From assembly GCA_019155205.2 (NCBI GenBank), contig JAHNZQ020000181.1, positions 2,756,159-2,770,652 on the forward strand: 14,494 nt of DNA. Reading direction: 5' to 3'. How positions within the stretch are numbered: the first letter of the stretch is position 1; each line of letters opens with the position of its first letter. Positions 8,007 through 14,494 of this stretch are shown here, in pieces. The notes beneath the pieces were generated by a model that was not told the DNA's origin, ran no database searches, and worked only from the letters and a program-made list of their open reading frames with translations. A program made the translations under genes and the position numbers. The DNA is from Gracilaria vermiculophylla (lineage: Eukaryota > Rhodophyta > Florideophyceae > Gracilariales > Gracilariaceae).

Positions 8007-8243
8007 ATGTGCTTCATGCTCACCTACACCGATCCCGTGGACGGCAAAGTGAAGCGCAAAGTGTGGGAGGACTGTGGGAGGACTTCATGCTACCACTCGA
8101 AGAATTTCAAACCGTTGCCGTCTGCTGCCTCATTGCTTGCCGGTATTGAAAAGCCCTCTGGGGGCTCGTCATCTGGTGGATCATCCTCAAAGCACCCGGG
8201 CGGAAAGTCTAATGAAAGGTCCTCTTCGAGTTCCAAGAAGTAA
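8007..8243 (+). CDS. 78-residue hypothetical protein, Gly/Ser-rich tail
   Basis: The first ATG of a frame open from before 7900 gives 78 residues. The N-terminal half begins MCFMLTYTDPVDGKVKRKVW and continues with an EDCGRTSCYH segment (Cys 23 and 28, His 30), a compact polar domain with possible metal-binding residues. The C-terminal half (from about residue 50) is low complexity, GGSSSGGSSS-like and ending in a Ser/Lys tail, likely disordered. No signal peptide or membrane segment. I do not recognise the family. An 11-bp perfect tandem duplication (8063-8084) lies inside the codons for VWED...CGRTS and changes the frame. With one copy the frame would run into other residues and stop early, so the present C-terminus depends on the duplication. 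The leader is pyrimidine-rich, and an AATAAA lies 322 bases past the stop. Confidence 0.5.
   Translation: MCFMLTYTDPVDGKVKRKVWEDCGRTSCYHSKNFKPLPSAASLLAGIEKPSGGSSSGGSSSKHPGGKSNERSSSSSKK
8063..8084 (+). repeat. Perfect 11-bp tandem duplication inside 8007 gene
   Basis: GTGGGAGGACT occurs twice head to tail (8063-8073, 8074-8084). As 11 is not a multiple of three, the duplication changes the reading frame downstream. It may have created, or broken, the C-terminal half of the encoded protein. Confidence 0.9.
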
Positions 8244-8564
8244 ACACAAGCTTTCGCCAAAGCACTCGAGGTGTTGAAAATTCGAGACTAAGCTTGCCGT
8301 GGTGGTAAAGTATTCACAGATTGTATGTTGCGAGACAGTGTTCTGAAGGTGTGGGGCTACAATTATCATGGCAAATGGTCTTCTGTTCTGGTTTTCATGC
8401 AGGTCGCGTTATCGCAACCGTGTTTACTCTGTAGTCTTGCTACTAAAACTCAACTGCCAACGGTGTGCTGCCCATGAAGAATATTGTATTTCGTAATGCC
8501 CGTGAGGTCCTGTATTTCAAAACTGTTGATGGTATGGTAGTTTTCAGAGATAGTACATGCATAG

Positions 8565-8570
8565 AATAAA
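8565..8570 (+). promoter_or_regulatory. Candidate poly(A) signal after 8007 gene
   Basis: AATAAA in the context ATAGAATAAAAGG, 322 bases after the stop of the small gene. It would imply a rather long 3' untranslated region. No T/GT-rich element is obvious beyond TTTTAGTGCTTTG just downstream. Tentative. Confidence 0.25.
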
Positions 8571-9979
8571 AGGGGCTTTTAGTGCTTTGTTCACGTCTGG
8601 ATCATACTCTTGATCCCTGTTTACAGCTCGCCTTCGATTTGTAATGTTGTAGAATTTGAAACATGACGGATAGAAAATCAAAAAAAGGAATTTAAAACGG
8701 TCACAAATCTCTGGTAAAGCATCAATCTGGCATGCACCTTAGCGCTTCAGATTCGGAACATTGGGAATGTGACGTGGGTCTTCTGAAGGAACATCACAAA
8801 TACCCTGCATTCTGCGTGTGTCCTTTTTTCTTCCTGTGGAATACGATGACATGGTCATAACGACATCTTTTCAAAATGACATGGCGAAAGAGAGTGGTGA
8901 TCCGCAACACCCCGGTTAGGGATCCAAACGTCTTTTGAAGTAATATGTTTTCTCACCATTAGTCAGGAGAGCCAATCGAGCATGTTTTACTTCGAATTCT
9001 CTTTGCTTCACCTTCGCCCGAAAAGCATACATTTCACCATCCACTCATGATCGAGGGGGTATGGCGTTGGGCGTGATTCACAGAGTACATGTTTTACTAT
9101 TTCAAAAAGGGTGGTTCTGAAAGTAACCAGTTTTATCGAACGAAACAATCAGCTCAACACCGTGATCTGGAACACTGCAGCTCGAAATGAACCACAAAAG
9201 TAGAGGACGTGCTGCGCGCACAACAGGAAAAGCTGAGCCATTTCATCTGATCACTGAGAGGGTTTTTACTGATGTATAACACTGCATTATTCACCAGATG
9301 TAATCACGGATACTGCTTGAATCTCTCGTGAGCACCGGAAATAGACATGGGCGAATGCCGGTATTCTTTTGTTTCATTTTTAGATGCCGAGCCAAAAACG
9401 GACGACGTTGCGACGGTTCTGTTCTCATTTCAGCAGGCCACCATGTGCTTCGTTCTGCAGCAAATCTGAGAGTAGTTGTGCTCTTGGCGGGTTTTCCACT
9501 AGACAGTTGTTCTTTCGAATGGAAACTCGGTTTTGGATACGTTTTCACTGATTGAATGGAATCCACCTTTCTCTGCGTTATGAGAGACGGGCTGTATTCC
9601 GACCTATGATGCCCTCGGTCTGTGACAAAGATACCGATCGTATCAATCTATATGAGAGGTCCATTTGTCTCAGGTAACGCCCATGTGTGGAATACTCTTG
9701 AAATAGCTGTGTTCCATCGCTGTCATCAAGCTATGGACGGCCTCTCTCTAGAAATTCATATTTGATTGATTTTCATGCAATGCATTCTTAAATCAAGAGA
9801 ATTATCCACACTGTGTAATGCTGTCAGCAAGTCGCTAAAGCCATAAACGAACTATAGAGCATGAAAGATGAAATACTGTTTTTTTAAAAAATTACCGATA
9901 CCAATTATCCTCGACGCCTACCTAACAACTTTGCAAGGCTAGCCGCACAGGGCCACAACACAAATATTAGAGTACTACG
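8571..9979. other. Intergenic stretch, no gene seen
   Basis: I find no frame with a recognisable domain. The longest frames (about 9291-9566 minus and 9328-9555 plus) overlap each other antisense and both begin with non-ATG codons. The word CATGTTTTACT recurs near 8981 and 9088 without a wider repeat. No RNA gene, transposon end or microsatellite is evident. Confidence 0.4.
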
Positions 9980-10306
9980 ATGCACCCTGTTTCACTTTCT
10001 AGACGACAAATCAAATCGGTTATCAACGTTTTACCTGTATCAGAACGCAAAGATTCTGCGCAGAACGTAACAAACAGTTGCATGTTGGACATCTTTATGA
10101 AACATGTGATCGTTGCAATTGTTGTGTACATTTTGCACTCCACTCTGGAGTCGAAGGAAGGTCAGTTCGCGAAAAGTACTTGTGAGCGGTACAAACTTAT
10201 GCCCGAACAGAAGAGCGATAGTTGTATGCCATCCGTTGGGGCACAAAATCGAAATATGCGACGGTTTTCGGTTGCAAGAAGGGAGCAAATTATGAATGGT
10301 ATTTAA
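9980..10306 (+). CDS. Weak 108-residue frame with one hydrophobic segment
   Basis: ATG-started frame of 108 codons. A hydrophobic stretch at about residues 40-56 (HVIVAIVVYILHS and flanks) could be a single membrane segment, with a basic N-terminal part and a charged C-terminal part. No family is recognised. It lies 122 bases upstream of the ubiquitin-like gene on the same strand, and part of it overlaps what could equally be that gene's promoter and leader. An antisense frame covers the same interval. Could be chance. Confidence 0.2.
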   Translation: MHPVSLSRRQIKSVINVLPVSERKDSAQNVTNSCMLDIFMKHVIVAIVVYILHSTLESKEGQFAKSTCERYKLMPEQKSDSCMPSVGAQNRNMRRFSVARREQIMNGI

Positions 10307-10307
10307 A
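10300..10307 (+). promoter_or_regulatory. Candidate TATA box for the 10429 gene
   Basis: TATTTAAA followed by GCC, 122 bases before the ATG at 10429, at a plausible distance for a short 5' untranslated leader. It overlaps the end of the weak frame 9980-10306, so only one of the two readings is likely right. Confidence 0.3.
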
Positions 10308-10428
10308 GCCTCAAAAACTATCCACTCAACGGATTCTACTTTACCACAGAAAACGGTACAACAGTGCTCATCAATCAGTGAACTGCCGGTCCCGCTCTTC
10401 TAACGCAACGCACATCGAAACGAACGTA

Positions 10429-10788
10429 ATGGGATGTCTGCCTTCAAAGCCAGATACATTGGGGTCTGAACTGCAACAATATCCTGATGCCTACCTCTTT
10501 AAAATCCGTCTGTCGTCTGGGCTTCAAGTTCCCTGTTATGTTCTTCCCTCGGACACGATACAAGATGTGCGCCAACGTATCGAAAGGAAGTACGGAGTGC
10601 AACCTTATGTTTGGAAGTACACTAAGATGGTTCAGCCATCGATCATAGCCGTAATCAATGGGATTTCGCTTCCTGCCAATCCAGATGTTACTATGCAAAC
10701 GCTCGGTGAGCCGAGGAAGCTTTGGTTTAGTGATATAGTCGAGGACCCTCGCCAAATGTACCGAGTTTACGACAATCTTTACCATTAG
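10429..10788 (+). CDS. MGC-anchored ubiquitin-like domain protein, 119 aa
   Basis: Single-exon frame whose first good ATG (G at -3, G at +4) gives 119 residues. Residues 1-7, MGCLPSK, are a textbook N-myristoylation signal (Gly2, Ser6, Lys7), and Cys3 is a likely palmitoylation site, which points to the cytosolic face of a membrane. Residues 22-105 follow the beta-grasp ubiquitin pattern. A strand YLFKIRL and a turn are followed by strand QVPCYVLP. Then comes a helix SDTIQDVRQRIERKYGVQP, closely echoing ubiquitin's S-D-T-I-E-N-V-K-x-K-I. Next are strand IIAVINGISLP and a segment DVTMQTLGEPRKLWF in place of ubiquitin's T-L-x-D-Y..L-H-L. There is no C-terminal Gly-Gly, so it should not be conjugated. 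Specific role unknown; a membrane-tethered ubiquitin-like adaptor is inference. Earlier non-ATG starts in frame (from 10222) are less likely. An ATTAAA follows at 10821. Confidence 0.65.
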   Translation: MGCLPSKPDTLGSELQQYPDAYLFKIRLSSGLQVPCYVLPSDTIQDVRQRIERKYGVQPYVWKYTKMVQPSIIAVINGISLPANPDVTMQTLGEPRKLWFSDIVEDPRQMYRVYDNLYH

Positions 10789-10820
10789 CCCATGGGAATG
10801 GGAGACGGACACTAAGCATC

Positions 10821-10826
10821 ATTAAA
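10821..10826 (+). promoter_or_regulatory. Candidate poly(A) signal after 10429 gene
   Basis: ATTAAA, the common variant of the poly(A) hexamer, 33 bases after the stop codon in the context CATCATTAAAAGC. Its closeness to the stop fits a compact gene. A hairpin (10876-10895) lies about 50 bases further on. Confidence 0.3.
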
Positions 10827-10875
10827 AGCAAATCATGAGCAAAACACCATGCAAGGCTGAAACACACAACAGTTG

Positions 10876-10895
10876 TCACATTGTTGTCAATGTGA
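10876..10895 (+). other. Perfect 8-bp hairpin downstream of 10429 gene
   Basis: TCACATTG, loop TTGT, CAATGTGA: eight perfect base pairs with a 4-nt loop. It may lie in the 3' untranslated region or beyond the poly(A) site. No function is evident, and a stem of this size can arise by chance. Confidence 0.5.
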
Positions 10896-12315
10896 TGATT
10901 CATGACGTAGGAGTGTATGTACACAGTTACCTTTGCGCAGTCTAACGGTTTAACACAAGGCTGTGTTCGCCTCCGCCCTTCTTTCCGGCGACACCACACT
11001 GTTTACTTGGCCTAAGGCTAGGCCTTTATATCATTGCGTTCGTGCCCGCTCGCGTGGGCGCGGTCTGTTGTCGTTCATGCTGACATGGGCAACGGGCGCT
11101 GGTGCCCTGTTCAGACTAGGACTTAGTTAATGGCTTTGTGGTTTGCACTAAACCACTTCAAATACAGAGCATTACATGCTCTAACGTATCGCATGTAACC
11201 CAGACAGAGGTATTGGGACACACAAACCCACGTAGACAGTCTACAAGCCACACTGTCGTCAAATACTGTCTCGAAGACAGTCTTCAAGCTACACTGTTTT
11301 CAGATGTTGAATCGAATAAAGTATTTTCAGTTTACTTTAGAATAGTAACCGCAGCACATTATCTACTATTAAAGACATAGACTTTACTGTTCTCCTACGA
11401 CAATCAGCCAGACTCCTCTTCGCACCGCATCTTCCGCTTTGCAGTGTTACATCGCACTTCTCACAGCAGTTTAACATATCGAGCGTGATGCAAACGCAGC
11501 ACCACCGTCAGGAACTAGGACCATATTTTCTGGAAGAGTTTCAAATAACAAATGTGACAAAATCCGTCCAAGAATTGTAAGCAGCGCTTCGAGGGAGCGA
11601 CCGGCCTTGCAACGCGGAGTTATTGTATCATAGATATTTTAGTTCTAATCGCATAAACGAAGGCTTCTATTCGCGTGGGTAGTGTTTTGCTGTCATTGGA
11701 CAAGGTTATTCTGACCAAGAGGATGGTCCATGTTGAGAATCAACAACCGTAGCGCAATTCAGTGGTCCATACAAAATGCTCTCGACATTTCCAATGAGAT
11801 ATCTGCGGCAACTCGGGTGAGTTGGAAATCTAGCCACTCGTTTTAACGATTATCAAGGGAAGCAAAAACATTCAGATGCTCAAAAATATTTTGAGGTGAT
11901 TGAGGCACCTTGCAGAAGGGTTAAGGTTTGCAATGGTAGGTAAAGTTTCTACGAGAGAATCCACAGCATCGACATTGAATGCCAACAAATGATGGGTGCC
12001 GACTCCCACCGGACTGGGATGAAACGCTCGCGTCGTCTAGGGCTGAGCTCATACAAGTTTTAACAATTCTCGTACCATTACAATGCATATGTTTCGCCTC
12101 AAGGACATGATCAAAATTGGGTTCGCAGAGGATGTCGCTGAAAAGAAAACGCTCTCTTTCACAACTCAAGTGCAATTATTCAGAGCTAGGAAAACACAAT
12201 AAGAAGAACTGCGACACGATTTAAGGCACTAGGAAATAGGAGCCAGGGGAAAAGCCGTGGCGAAAATCTTTCATGGCGCATCATAGGTATACATATGTGT
12301 GGCAAAAGGGTATGC
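10896..12315. other. Intergenic stretch, no gene seen
   Basis: Frames are short or begin with non-ATG codons and show no domain. The only structure I can support is the imperfect 41-bp direct repeat with a palindromic centre at 11234-11302. A stop-to-stop frame of about 79 codons ends at the TAA near 11577, without an early ATG. No tRNA, snRNA or transposon end was recognised. Confidence 0.35.
11234..11302 (+). repeat. Direct repeat with 41-bp period and central hairpin
   Basis: Two 28-nt segments starting AGACAGTCT (11234-11261 and 11275-11302) match at 24 positions. The junction is a perfect inverted repeat, ACTGTCT-CGA-AGACAGT (11265-11281), because the unit begins AGACAGT and a reverse copy precedes the second unit. 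It looks like a local duplication, or a binding-site cluster built on AGACAGT/ACTGTCT. No gene is attached to it. Confidence 0.7.
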
Positions 12316-12366
12316 TGAGCTTGCCAGTATCGAGTAATTGTTTCTCGAACGACGAAAGAAAGAAAA

Positions 12367-12546
12367 ATGAAGAAAGCCCAACCAGGGGCATTCGGCACTG
12401 AAGAAGAGATGCTCAAGCAAGAGCGTCAGAACTCGACCGATAGCGATAGAAGCGGGCGCATCAAAGCTCAACGGAAATACAGTAGTGGAGCGCATCTTTT
12501 GTCAAAACGTTTGACCCCAGTCATGGATAAGAACTTGAAAAGGTAA
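12367..12546 (+). CDS. Possible 59-residue basic small protein
   Basis: ATG-started frame of 59 codons, part of a longer open frame starting after a TGA near 12316. The product is strongly hydrophilic and coding-like: MKKAQPGAFGTEEEMLKQER, then NSTDSDRSGRIKAQRKYSSG, ending in VMDKNLKR. It has no membrane segment and no recognised domain. Its composition resembles disordered N-terminal regions of nuclear or retroelement proteins. Two minus-strand frames overlap it, so it may be chance. It lies about 0.7 kb upstream of the copia-type element. Confidence 0.25.
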   Translation: MKKAQPGAFGTEEEMLKQERQNSTDSDRSGRIKAQRKYSSGAHLLSKRLTPVMDKNLKR

Positions 12547-13253
12547 AATGCCTCGAAAGGCTACATTATGTTAAAGAGCCATGGATCAGCAGTATCTATG
12601 TGATCGCGATCCAGGGAGGTAAGCCCAAAGTGTAGTCAATGTGCGCGTTTTGATTGCCATGCCAGCAGCAGTACATACATTATATGTCTTCCACCGAAAC
12701 CCATCTATTGTGCGCAATAACTATACTTTTGTGAAACAGACTTAGCGGCCGCCGGGGTCAAAGTGTCGTGTACCGCACTAATAATTATTTAGATTTCCGT
12801 TGTACCTTTCGTCAGATGGTGTGTGATATACAGTGCGTTTCAAAAACATATTACCCCTCAAAAAGGCGCCAAAACTGTACTGTTGTAAGACCTTAGAGGC
12901 GCAAAGTCTAATTGGAAGACAGCAGACGCACTTCGAATTAAGCGGTAATGTCGCATGTAGCAATATGTCATTACCAATACAGCAAATGCAATTAACAGCC
13001 TCACTAAGCGCGCGATGAGGACGTAAGGTCAAACGAGCGGAATGCAACCAGATTGTGTCCAAAGTGAACGGACTCGTAAGCAAAAACGGATAAAGGCAAA
13101 AAGGGGGAACCCCCGAAGAGTAAAAACGATCGCAGAGAACGGAGGCAGACCCCGTTGCGCAGGAACCTTGTCTCCTGAATCACTCCCGCGCCTGTATTCC
13201 TACATACAACTCTTCGCCCTCTGCATACATGAACGACAACGTCAGTCGTCTCA
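12547..13253 (+). other. Region expected to hold the copia element's 5' LTR
   Basis: An LTR should end just before the putative primer-binding site at 13256, most simply at the CA of GTCGTCTCA (13253). I could not identify its left end, as there is only this one copy in the window and no clear matching TG terminus or target duplication. The sequence is not alignable by eye with the 553-bp repeats elsewhere in the window, so it would be a different LTR family. No gene is seen here. Confidence 0.3.
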
Positions 13254-13255
13254 AA

Positions 13256-13265
13256 GTTATGGGCC
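13256..13265 (+). other. Putative primer-binding site, half initiator tRNA-Met
   Basis: GTTATGGGCC is the exact complement of the anticodon arm of animal and plant initiator tRNA-Met (GGCCCAUAAC), the primer site used by Drosophila copia through a cleaved half-tRNA. It lies 17 bases before the gag ATG and directly after a CA that can end the 5' LTR. The match is 10 bases and then stops, so it is suggestive and not proof. Confidence 0.5.
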
Positions 13266-13282
13266 AAGAGAGGGAAGGCTCC

Positions 13283-14376
13283 ATGTCAACTAGTGGTAGT
13301 ATTCATGATCCTCCCATGTTCATTACGAATGTTACCTCGAAAGTAGACTACCGCCAGTCGCTTCAGACGTAGATGAAGATGATTTTAACCTTTGCAGAAG
13401 TTGAGACAAAGTGTAAAGCTTTCTTTCGTGGAGCAGGAAGGCTTATTTTTCTGCGCTGCGATGGTACAGCAAAGAAATTACTAAAAGAAGCCGAAGATGC
13501 TGGACACCTCTCTCTCGACTTTGATAAGAATGATGCAGATAACGGAAACATGATCGAATCATAATTTGAACTATTGCCACGGATTCCCCTACAGAGATCG
13601 TCAAGAGAGAATTAGACCTTCTTACTGCGGTTCACAATTTTGAAAGACAGAATGACGAAAAGGTTTCCTCTTTTGCAGCACGTTTCAAGGGGGCTGTAGC
13701 AAAGTAAAGAAATCATACATCTGGAATGCAAGAATCATTCAAAAGACAGTTGCAAGAATCATTCAAAAGACAGTTTGCGATACTCATGCTTCGCAATGCC
13801 AGGCTGCCAGCGGATACCATGAATTCCATTATATTCCAACTAACAACGGATACTCTCCATTCCAAGAGACAAACGCAACTATGCCTAATTTTATCAGACT
13901 CGGAATTGAATATACTGATTAAAAGTATGGAGGGCTCGTCTACAGGAAGTGTAATTATGGAAAAGGCAAACAGATTGATTCAGCAGCAGAAACAGGGCAG
14001 AAATGTCAACTCTCCGATGTTCACTTTGGAGGCAGCTGCCGCATCACTTTCGCATGTTCATGACAAGCAGCAGGTCAGAAGCGGCAACCACATGGATCCA
14101 ACTAGTCGTGCACTCTTAGGAAACCGTAGCGCTACGCAGCAGTCAAACCGGGAAGGCTTTGTGAAGAGACTTAAAGAAGAAAACCCGTGCCGTGCATGCG
14201 GAGAGCTTGGCCATTGGTACAAGGATTGCAAGAAATGCCTGGACGAAATTCTACGTCGACGCAGACAGGTGAGAAACACTAACATCTCTTTTTCAAAAGT
14301 TCCTGATGAGTATCCACCAGAGAAGAAGGAGGTCGATAATGCTGATCACGTTAAGAACTCGCTTTTTCCGCGTTGA
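13283..14376 (+). pseudogene. Ty1/copia-type gag, decayed, with zinc knuckle
   Basis: Capsid/nucleocapsid region of an LTR retrotransposon. ATG at 13283 (MSTSGSIHDPPMF...) starts the frame. A TAG at 13370-13372 and a TAA at 13562-13564 interrupt it. The homologous text then continues in another frame from about 13570 (IVKRELDLLTAVHNF, SSFAARFKGAVAK, typical of copia gag), hits TAA at 13705-13707, and runs open from 13708 to TGA 14374-14376. The nucleocapsid zinc knuckle CX2CX4HX4C (CRACGELGHWYKDC) is intact at 14188-14229, followed by a basic run RRRRQ. A 24-bp tandem duplication (13728-13775) doubles an octapeptide. Two nonsense codons, one frame change and a third stop make this copy non-functional. 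The protease region follows in the -1 frame. Whether the gag-to-pol frame change is natural or another lesion cannot be told. Confidence 0.85.
13728..13775 (+). repeat. Perfect 24-bp tandem duplication in gag
   Basis: Positions 13728-13751 and 13752-13775 are identical, each starting GCAAGAATC and ending GACAGTT. The duplication is in frame and repeats the octapeptide QESFKRQL as QESFKRQF. Perfect identity indicates a recent event relative to the stops around it. Confidence 0.92.
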
Positions 14377-14494
14377 GGTCCAACAAGCTCCCGCTGGATC
14401 TTAACCCTATTCTTGACGAAGGAGCACCCACCTCGACTAGTGGTATCGAGAATGCTACTGCACTATGTGATGCACATGGATACTCGCTCAAGCT
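14355..14494 (+). pseudogene. Start of pol: aspartic protease region, runs off window
   Basis: In the -1 frame relative to gag, open from 14355 to the window end, the sequence reads NKLPLDLNPILDEGAPTSTS and continues GIENATALCDAHGYSLK. The DEGAP motif (Asp codon at 14415-14417) occupies the place of the D-S/T-G-A active site of retrotransposon proteases, with Glu where Ser or Thr is usual. It overlaps the end of gag by 22 bases, around a run of five T (14363-14367). Integrase, reverse transcriptase and RNase H would lie beyond the window. Given the lesions in gag it is listed as part of a pseudogene, although no stop falls inside this stretch. Confidence 0.65.

Noticed and set aside
9291..9566. 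Overlapping antisense frames of 75-91 codons
   Set aside because: Both start with non-ATG codons, neither has a domain, and each is open over the other as expected by chance.
12764..13253. TGTCGTGTACC at 12764 as the left end of the copia element's 5' LTR
   Set aside because: It does not pair with the likely right end GTCGTCTCA beyond TG/CA, and there is no second copy or target duplication to test it.
1..14494. CRISPR arrays, prokaryotic operons, rRNA or tRNA genes
   Set aside because: No regularly spaced repeats, ribosome-binding sites, conserved rRNA blocks or tRNA B-box motifs were seen on either strand.

Overview
The window looks like eukaryotic nuclear DNA from a repeat-rich intergenic region. 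There are no Shine-Dalgarno sites or operons. Coding density is very low, the genes are small and single-exon, and most recognisable sequence comes from transposable elements: Tc1/mariner transposases, LTR-type repeats and a Ty1/copia-type retrotransposon. The lineage cannot be fixed from the sequence. An alga, another protist or a basal fungus or animal all fit. I lean weakly towards a red alga or similar compact-gene protist, but nothing here proves it.

Layout. 1-1195 has no recognised gene, with only weak open frames. 1196-1749 (minus), 3743-4295 (plus) and 5346-5899 (plus) are three copies of one 553-554 bp repeat. It begins TGTGGT and ends ACTACA, has a conserved AATAAA, and is flanked by 5-bp target duplications (ACTCT and AAACA exact, the third imperfect). 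I read them as solo LTRs. 3648-5204 is a nearly full-length Tc1 (DD34E) transposase gene split by the second LTR and carrying two in-frame TGA stops. Two more degraded Tc1 transposase pieces lie on the minus strand either side of it: 3002-3355 (C-terminal part) and 5965-6708 (N-terminal part to the second Asp). The 3.0-6.7 kb block is therefore a nested transposon graveyard in which the LTR insertion at 3743 is younger than the Tc1 it breaks.

6960-7880 is a GC-richer patch with competing open frames and no clear gene. Two small genes look plausible. 8007-8243 encodes a 78-residue protein with a Gly/Ser/Lys tail and an internal 11-bp tandem duplication. 10429-10788 encodes a 119-residue protein with an N-terminal MGC lipidation motif and what looks like a beta-grasp ubiquitin-like domain; this is the best host-gene candidate.

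From about 13.25 kb to the window end is the 5' part of a decayed Ty1/copia-type element. It has a putative primer-binding site matching the anticodon arm of initiator tRNA-Met (half-tRNA priming as in Drosophila copia), a gag pseudogene with a zinc knuckle, then the start of pol with an Asp-protease motif in the -1 frame. Its 5' LTR should end near 13253 but its start was not found, and it does not resemble the three solo LTRs.

The genes do not form a pathway. What the window mainly offers is a readable insertion history and one unusual lipid-anchored ubiquitin-like candidate.
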